Shown one piece after another: positions 59,003 through 64,000 of a stretch of DNA of 64,000 nucleotides (within the stretch, counting starts at the first letter, position 1; every line of letters starts with the position of its first letter). The position numbers and the translations under genes were made by a program. This DNA comes from an uncultured Pelagibacteraceae bacterium (GTDB lineage: Bacteria > Pseudomonadota > Alphaproteobacteria > Pelagibacterales > Pelagibacteraceae): positions 121,460 through 185,459 of the forward strand of contig CACISK010000003.1 in assembly GCA_902589315.1 (NCBI GenBank), given 5' to 3'. The notes under the pieces were generated by a model, which was not told the origin of the DNA, made no database searches, and saw only the letters and a program-made list of their open reading frames with translations.

Positions 59003-59638
59003 TAACTTTAGATTTTTAATATAATCAGGCTTTAATACGTAGGTTGATTTATTTCCCGCTTTAATTTTTTTTAAAGAATCCATTCCTGCAATTACTCTTC
59101 CAATTGGAGTAAATTCACCTTGATATATTGGTATATCTATTAAAGTAATAAAAAATTCACTATCTTCTGTGTCGAATTGATCTTTCCTAGCAAAAGCCAC
59201 AGAGCCAGCATTAAATAAAAAATTACTACTAAGTTCAGATTTAATTGTTCCTAAACCAGACTTACCAGTTCCTACTTTAGAATAATTTAGATTAGATACA
59301 TTTCCATATTCAATATCTCCAGCTTGTATTAAAGTATTTTCTATTACTCGATAAAAAGTTGAACCATTATAGGAACCTCTATTTATTAACTTCTTAAATC
59401 GATTTACAGCTTTAGGTGCAATTTTAGGATCTAATTCTATTAGAACGTTACCACATTCAACCTCCATAATTACAATATTCTGCTTATCTTTAAAATCAAT
59501 GTTATTTAAATCGATTTTTTTTACAAAAAGACATTTATTACTTAATACATAAAATGAAACTAAAGTTAAAATAATAAGCAGAATAAGAAAAATAAATAAT
59601 ATTTTTTCAGATAGTGATGGTTTAATTTTTTTTATCAT
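58991..59638 (-). CDS. Membrane-anchored cyclophilin-type peptidyl-prolyl isomerase
   Basis: A 215-residue protein with an N-terminal membrane anchor (about residues 13-33) and a cyclophilin domain facing the periplasm. NVLIELDPKIAPKAVNRFKKL, GSTFYRVIENTLIQAGDIEYG (catalytic Arg region), SVAFARKDQFDTEDSEFFITL and FTPIGRVIAGMD match PpiA/PpiB. The usual FHRV is FYRV and IPGFMIQGGD is IENTLIQAGD. It helps fold exported proteins. It starts directly after the stop of the HExxH gene, forming a pair of envelope genes. Confidence 0.85.
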   Translation of the reverse strand: MIKKIKPSLSEKILFIFLILLIILTLVSFYVLSNKCLFVKKIDLNNIDFKDKQNIVIMEVECGNVLIELDPKIAPKAVNRFKKLINRGSYNGSTFYRVIENTLIQAGDIEYGNVSNLNYSKVGTGKSGLGTIKSELSSNFLFNAGSVAFARKDQFDTEDSEFFITLIDIPIYQGEFTPIGRVIAGMDSLKKIKAGNKSTYVLKPDYIKNLKLLVK

Positions 59639-60370
59639 TCAAAAAATAAACTTTTCATCTATTTCTTTAAGACCGTTTATTAAGAAATTTTTCTTCTTAG
59701 TTAGAATATTATCTTTTTTAATTAATAAATCTATTTCTTTAAAGTTTGTTTTTAATAATGAATAAATTTCAGCCATATCTTCTTCGGCTGTGCTCATTGA
59801 ATATTCTGTTAAAAAGCCTTTCGTAACTTCTAAATCTAAACCTAATAAATCAGTGCATGTAGAACATTCTGCGTATGAAAAATCTTTATTATTAAGTTCG
59901 CTCCACTTATTTTTTTCAAAAAGCTCTGGAAAACTGTTGTCAATCATATGAAATATTTCATGATGGATCATTCTTTCGAAATAGTTTTGGTTAAATGTTA
60001 AGTCTAAGATTAAAGTCCTGAATTTATTATCTGGTATACCTCCTGTATTAATGCCTGAAATTTGTAAGTTTCTGCATAGAACTACAAATTTCAAATTTAT
60101 TTTCCTTAAGAAATTTGAGTTATAATCCCTCAGATTATTTTGAATTGTGTTAAATTCACGATCCAAATCACTATTATTTATGCCGTTACATTTAATATTA
60201 TTTGTATCACCTATTACAAAACCTCTTTTTGATACCAAATATTTGATACCATTTAAATTATCAACCTTATAAACTTCTAAATTAGGAATTTTAATCAAAT
60301 TATATATTGCATCTGCATTTACATAAGAAAAATTAAAAAATAATAGAAATATTAATATAATGTATCTCAT
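59639..60370 (-). CDS. Exported putative zinc metallopeptidase (HExxH), unassigned family
   Basis: A 243-residue protein with a signal peptide (1-19, ending YVNA|D). A gluzincin-like site is visible: His137-Glu138-x-x-His141 within MIHHEIFHMIDNSFP, and a downstream TAEEDMAEIYSLL (about 194-206) whose Glu is a likely third ligand. A CSTC motif lies at 169-172. I do not recognise the family. Its position beside a periplasmic cyclophilin suggests envelope protein turnover or maturation. Lys/Asn/Ile content is high, as in most genes here. Confidence 0.65.
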   Translation of the reverse strand: MRYIILIFLLFFNFSYVNADAIYNLIKIPNLEVYKVDNLNGIKYLVSKRGFVIGDTNNIKCNGINNSDLDREFNTIQNNLRDYNSNFLRKINLKFVVLCRNLQISGINTGGIPDNKFRTLILDLTFNQNYFERMIHHEIFHMIDNSFPELFEKNKWSELNNKDFSYAECSTCTDLLGLDLEVTKGFLTEYSMSTAEEDMAEIYSLLKTNFKEIDLLIKKDNILTKKKNFLINGLKEIDEKFIF

Positions 60371-60423
60371 TTTAATAATTTTGATGATATTAGATATAAT
60401 ATGAATGTGATAGGATTTATTTA

Positions 60424-60558
60424 ATGAAAAAAAGAAAAAGAAAAAAAAATATTAATAGAGATCATGAGTCAGTGCCTAAGATGTTTGCAAAAAAATACAT
60501 ATATTTTTATTATCCCTTTTTCTGGATCATTCTAATAATATTCTTATTACTAAAATGA
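60424..60558 (+). CDS. 44-residue basic membrane protein, coupled to the ureohydrolase gene
   Basis: A short ORF of 44 codons. The first eight residues are all Lys/Arg after Met (MKKRKRKK), followed by NINRDHESVPKMFAKK and then a single hydrophobic helix (residues about 26-43). The stop TGA overlaps the ATG of the next gene in ATGA, the standard coupled junction in this genome, which is the main evidence that it is real. The positive-inside rule puts the N-terminus in the cytoplasm. No homologue is recognised. It has no detectable motif. Confidence 0.6.
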   Translation: MKKRKRKKNINRDHESVPKMFAKKYIYFYYPFFWIILIIFLLLK

Positions 60559-61508
60559 CAAAGTCTAAAAAACCTATTCAGCCTGTTAGTGGCACAGAAG
60601 TGCCAAGATATGCTGGCCCTTCTACATTTGCAAGATTACCTGAGCTAAGAGATGTAGAAAGTTGTGATGTTGCTATTGTCGGAGTTCCATTTGATTCAGG
60701 AACTAGTTATAGACCAGGTGCAAGATTTGGCCCACAAAGTATTAGACAAGCATCTAGACATTTAAGGATTAATTATCATCCTAATTATGATGTAGAACCA
60801 TTCAAAGTACAACAAGTTGCAGATGCAGGTGACATTACTTGTAATCCATTTAATATTGATGAAGCCATCAAACAAATTGAAGTAGAAGCAACCAATTTAT
60901 TAAATAAAGTTGGAGGAATAATAAGCCTTGGAGGAGATCACACAATTGCTGTGCCTTTGCTTAGAGCAGCCAATAAAAAGAATAATGGACCCGTATCACT
61001 TGTTCATTTTGATGCCCATTTAGATACCTGGGATACCTACTTTGGAGCACCATATACGCATGGCACTCCATTTAGAAGAGCTCGTGAGGAAAATTTATTT
61101 TTAGATGATGCCTCTATGCATGTAGGTATAAGAGGTCCACTTTATAGCAGAGATGATATAAAAAATGATGAAAGCTTTGGATTTAAAATTATTCATTGTG
61201 ATGAATTTCAAACAGAAGGAATTGATAAAATCGTTGAAAGAATAAAAAATAGAGTAGGTGATAATGCATTATATTTGTCCATTGATATTGATGTATTAGA
61301 TCCAGCATTTGCACCAGGTACAGGAACACCTGAAATTGCAGGAATGACCACAAGAGAAATGGTAAACGTCCTCAGGGGTTTATCAGGCTTAAATTTGATT
61401 TCTGCAGATGTAGTTGAAGTTGCACCTGCTTATGACCATGCAGAAGTAACTTCTCTTGCTGCAGCAACAATTGTTTATGAATTAACAAATTTATTTGCAA
61501 AATCATAA
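60555..61508 (+). CDS. Agmatinase-family ureohydrolase (SpeB-like)
   Basis: A 317-residue Mn-dependent ureohydrolase. The metal motifs are intact: GGDHTIAVPL, FDAHLDTWD, and SIDIDVLDPAFAPGTGTPE. RPGARFGPQSIRQAS and EVAPAYDHAEVTSLAAA are also conserved. Agmatinase makes putrescine and urea from agmatine; guanidinobutyrase and related enzymes look alike. In context the adjacent aldehyde dehydrogenase (20 bases away) could oxidise an amino- or guanidino-aldehyde, and a polyamine importer lies at 39179-43684. Specific substrate remains open. Confidence 0.85.
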   Translation: MTKSKKPIQPVSGTEVPRYAGPSTFARLPELRDVESCDVAIVGVPFDSGTSYRPGARFGPQSIRQASRHLRINYHPNYDVEPFKVQQVADAGDITCNPFNIDEAIKQIEVEATNLLNKVGGIISLGGDHTIAVPLLRAANKKNNGPVSLVHFDAHLDTWDTYFGAPYTHGTPFRRAREENLFLDDASMHVGIRGPLYSRDDIKNDESFGFKIIHCDEFQTEGIDKIVERIKNRVGDNALYLSIDIDVLDPAFAPGTGTPEIAGMTTREMVNVLRGLSGLNLISADVVEVAPAYDHAEVTSLAAATIVYELTNLFAKS

Positions 61509-61528
61509 AGAAAGGATAATTTGCGCGC

Positions 61529-62962
61529 ATGATTGAAAAGAGAAATTTTTATATTAATGGTTCATGGGTTCCCCCAAAAAACCCAAAAGATATTGAGGTC
61601 ATAAATCCAGCAACAGAAAAAAATTGTGCAGTAATTTCTTTAGGCAGCAAGGAGGATATCAATGATGCAGTTTTAGCAGCTAAAGAAGCTTTTAAAACCT
61701 GGGGATTTACCTCTAAAGAAGAAAGATTGTCATTATTAGAAGTTTTTTACTCATTATATAAAAAAAGATGGAATGATATTACAGAAGCAATTATTCAAGA
61801 GATGGGAGCACCAAAAGACTTTGCGTCAAAACTACAAACAGGAACTGGTGCGAGTCATACAAAATCATTTATTCGTTATCTAAAAGAATTTGAATTCGAA
61901 AAACCTTTGGGAGATCATGCAAAAAATCAAAGAATAATATACGAGCCTAAAGGAGTGTGTGCATTAATAACACCGTGGAACTGGCCAATAAATCAAGTTA
62001 CTTTAAAAGTCATTCCTGCATTGGCCTCTGGTTGTACTATGATTTTAAAACCTTCGGAACTTGCACCTTTATCGGCAATGATCATAGCTGAGTTAATAGA
62101 TGAAGCAAAATTTCCGAAAGGTGTTTTTAATTTAGTAAATGGAGATGGGGAAATAACTGGAGATGCATTAACAAGTCATCCAGATGTAAATATGATTTCA
62201 TTCACTGGCTCTACAAGAGCAGGGGCTTTAATTTCTCAAAATGCCGCAAAGGACTTTAAAAGAGTAAGTCTGGAGCTAGGAGGAAAAGGTGCAAATATTA
62301 TATTTGAAGATGCTGATGCTGAAGCAATAGAAAGAGGTGCATTTAGATGTTTTAGAAATTCAGGACAATCATGTAATGCCCCTACAAGAATGCTTGTTGA
62401 AAAATCAATTTACAATGAAGCGATAGAAAGATTAAGAAAATATGCAAATGAATTTAAAGTAGATGATCCAAATAAAAATGGAGAGCATATTGGTCCTGTA
62501 ATTTCTGAAACTCAATTCAATAAAATTCAAGGTTTAATTCAAAAAGGAATAGATGAAGGAGCAAAATTAGTTGCAGGTGGAGTTGGAAAACCAAACGGAT
62601 TAAATGATGGTTATTATGTAAAACCGACAGTTTTTGCAGATGTAAAAAATGAAATGGAAATTGCAAGAACAGAAATATTTGGTCCTGTTTTATCTGTTAT
62701 TCCATTTGAAACTGAAGAAGAGGCAATTAAAATTGCAAATGATACTGATTATGGATTAACAAACTATATTCAAACTCAAGATAAGGAAAAGGTACAAAGA
62801 GTTGCCAGAAAACTTAGATCTGGAATGGTTGATGTAAATGGTGCTGGTATTGCAGTTGATGCACCTTTTGGAGGTTTCAAACATTCTGGAATTGGAAGGG
62901 AAGCGGGTAAAGAAGGATTACTTGAATTTCTAGAAGTTAAATCTGTAGGTGGTTGGAATTAA
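61529..62962 (+). CDS. NAD(P)-dependent aldehyde dehydrogenase, copy 2
   Basis: A 477-residue enzyme, same length as the trimmed paralogue at 35674. FYINGSWVPP, LITPWNWPINQVTLKVIPALASGCTMILKPSE, FTGSTRAGA, Glu in LELGGKGAN, catalytic Cys in SGQSCNAPTRM and EIFGPVLSVI are present. It oxidises an aldehyde, likely an omega-amino or guanidino aldehyde given the ureohydrolase upstream. The AT-rich leader has AGAAAGGATAATTTGCGCGC before the start. Its stop overlaps the ArgE-type gene by 4 bases. Confidence 0.88.
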   Translation: MIEKRNFYINGSWVPPKNPKDIEVINPATEKNCAVISLGSKEDINDAVLAAKEAFKTWGFTSKEERLSLLEVFYSLYKKRWNDITEAIIQEMGAPKDFASKLQTGTGASHTKSFIRYLKEFEFEKPLGDHAKNQRIIYEPKGVCALITPWNWPINQVTLKVIPALASGCTMILKPSELAPLSAMIIAELIDEAKFPKGVFNLVNGDGEITGDALTSHPDVNMISFTGSTRAGALISQNAAKDFKRVSLELGGKGANIIFEDADAEAIERGAFRCFRNSGQSCNAPTRMLVEKSIYNEAIERLRKYANEFKVDDPNKNGEHIGPVISETQFNKIQGLIQKGIDEGAKLVAGGVGKPNGLNDGYYVKPTVFADVKNEMEIARTEIFGPVLSVIPFETEEEAIKIANDTDYGLTNYIQTQDKEKVQRVARKLRSGMVDVNGAGIAVDAPFGGFKHSGIGREAGKEGLLEFLEVKSVGGWN

Positions 62963-64000
62963 TTTATAGATTTATCTTTTACACCTTTTAAAAAGTCTAG
63001 ACATTTCTTTAATTCACTAAGTTCTATATATTCATCAATTTTATGAGCCTGTTCAATCGAACCGGGCCCACAAACTACAGTGCTAATACCAACTTCTTGA
63101 AAGAGTCCAGCCTCTGTTCCAAATGAAACAGCTTCTCTTGAATTGTCACCAGTTATACTAGAAACAAATTCACAAGCTTCGGAATCGTTCAATCTATTAA
63201 ATCCAACTACTTCGCCTATAATTTCTTTTTTAATATAAGCATCTGAAAAAACTTTTTTCATTTCTGGCAAAAGTTCTTTATCAACATAATCGTCTATTAT
63301 TTGATTAACAAAATCTCCATCTTCTCTGACCACTGGTCTAGTTTCCCATTCAACTTTACATTTATCAGCGATAACATTATGAGCTATACCACCTGAAACT
63401 CCACCAACTGATAATGTAGAATATGGTGGATTAAATATACAATCTTCAGGAGCTCTATCTTTTAGTTTTGATCTAATTTCTAGTAATTTGTTTACATACC
63501 TCGATGCATATTCAACTGCATTAACTCCTTGGCCTGGTTTAGAACTATGACCAGCTAAACCTCCAAAGTGAACTGTATATTCATTCATACCTTTATGGGC
63601 ATCAATGATTTTCATATTGGTTGGTTCACCAATAATGCAAATTCCATCTTTAATATCTCTTTTTTTCAATTCTTTTATTAATAATGGTGCACCGATGCAT
63701 GCGGTTTCTTCATCGAATGTAAATGAAAAGTGAATGTCTCTATCTAAATTATTTTCTTGAAATACAGGAGCATATGCTAGAGCACATGCAATAAAACCTT
63801 TCATATCACAAGAACCTCTCCCAAATAATTTCTCATTTTTTATAGTTGCAACAAATGGATCAGTAGACCAGCCTTTTGAAACCGGGACTACATCTGTATG
63901 ACCCGAAAGAATAATAGGTTTTTTACCATTTCCATTTTTAGATTTTAAAGAAGCAAAAAGATTAACCCTTTTTTTATCACTATCAAAAATTCTAAATGAA
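62959..64000 (-). CDS. M20 metallopeptidase, acetylornithine deacetylase (ArgE)-type, 5' end cut by window
   Basis: The C-terminal 347 residues of a Zn amidohydrolase. The frame is open to the window edge on the minus strand, so the true start is beyond 64000. Reading from there: LSGHTDVVPV holds the first Zn ligands, GRGSCDMKGF the bridging Asp, then FTFDEETACIGA (catalytic and Zn Glu), GEPTNMKIIDAHKG, the GHSSKP dimer-domain His and, near the C-terminus, the last Zn His in GSIEQAHKIDEY. ArgE/DapE/CPG2-type enzymes share these. N-acetylornithine is the best guess for this length and motif set. An internal ATG at 63804 is not the real start. Confidence 0.85.
   Translation of the reverse strand, partial: SFRIFDSDKKRVNLFASLKSKNGNGKKPIILSGHTDVVPVSKGWSTDPFVATIKNEKLFGRGSCDMKGFIACALAYAPVFQENNLDRDIHFSFTFDEETACIGAPLLIKELKKRDIKDGICIIGEPTNMKIIDAHKGMNEYTVHFGGLAGHSSKPGQGVNAVEYASRYVNKLLEIRSKLKDRAPEDCIFNPPYSTLSVGGVSGGIAHNVIADKCKVEWETRPVVREDGDFVNQIIDDYVDKELLPEMKKVFSDAYIKKEIIGEVVGFNRLNDSEACEFVSSITGDNSREAVSFGTEAGLFQEVGISTVVCGPGSIEQAHKIDEYIELSELKKCLDFLKGVKDKSIN

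Noticed and set aside
1-64000. CRISPR arrays, tRNA/rRNA genes, prophage or insertion sequences
   Set aside because: No regularly spaced repeats, cloverleaf with CCA, conserved rRNA stretches, transposase or integrase motifs were seen.

Overview
The window looks like a chromosome fragment of a streamlined marine alphaproteobacterium of the SAR11 / Pelagibacter type. The DNA is visibly AT-rich (roughly 30% GC by eye, not computed). Genes sit end to end with 1-4 base overlaps, no gene-free stretch exceeds about 150 bases, and convergent genes often share their last bases. The content is dominated by ABC importers with periplasmic binding proteins and by catabolic enzymes for osmolytes, methylated compounds and polyamines, which fits SAR11. 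No rRNA, tRNA, CRISPR array, insertion sequence, phage gene or origin was seen. The taxonomic call is an inference from composition and gene content.

Region 1 (1-10644) holds two LIV-type ABC importers. The first (livM end, livG, livF) runs into azlC-azlD and an exported pentapeptide-repeat protein. Then come a CsiD/GlaH glutarate hydroxylase and a ProC-like reductase, followed by a second LIV system (livG, livF, livH, an enlarged livM and a 22-codon ORF). That system meets its convergent binding-protein gene at a strong bidirectional terminator.

Region 2 (10769-15656) holds a large S8 protease autotransporter with a Calx-beta domain, a DMT transporter and a GFA-fold protein.

Region 3 (15649-27271) is a carnitine island. 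It has gamma-butyrobetaine dioxygenase, carnitine 3-dehydrogenase, a dehydrocarnitine-cleaving BKACE enzyme, a betainyl-CoA-type thioesterase, a CitE-like lyase, a GMC oxidoreductase and an SDR. A ProXWV-type quaternary-amine importer sits beside them, with proV divergent from proW-proX. Together they would convert gamma-butyrobetaine to carnitine and then to glycine betaine plus a C2-CoA unit.

Region 4 (27265-37107) holds DMT transporters, an iron alcohol dehydrogenase, an amidase, two homocysteine S-methyltransferase (BHMT-type) paralogues, MsrA, a serine hydrolase, a VOC protein and an aldehyde dehydrogenase.

Region 5 (37224-43684) has an EutA-like plus EutD/DoeA-like pair followed by a complete potA-potD-potB-potC importer, with a terminator hairpin between potD and potB.

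Region 6 (43685-59002) is the most unusual part. A tight seven-gene minus-strand operon contains two GcvT-family methyltransferases (one DmdA-like), an S51-fold protein, an FMN 2-hydroxyacid oxidase, a ThDP enzyme, a transthyretin/HIU-hydrolase-like protein with an altered C-terminus, and a thiolase. It is divergent from a Dpp-type importer and a FadN-type 3-hydroxyacyl-CoA dehydrogenase. I could not assign this set to a known pathway.

Region 7 (58991-64000) has a membrane-anchored cyclophilin, an exported HExxH protein, a 44-residue membrane ORF coupled to an agmatinase-family ureohydrolase, a second aldehyde dehydrogenase and a truncated ArgE-type deacetylase.
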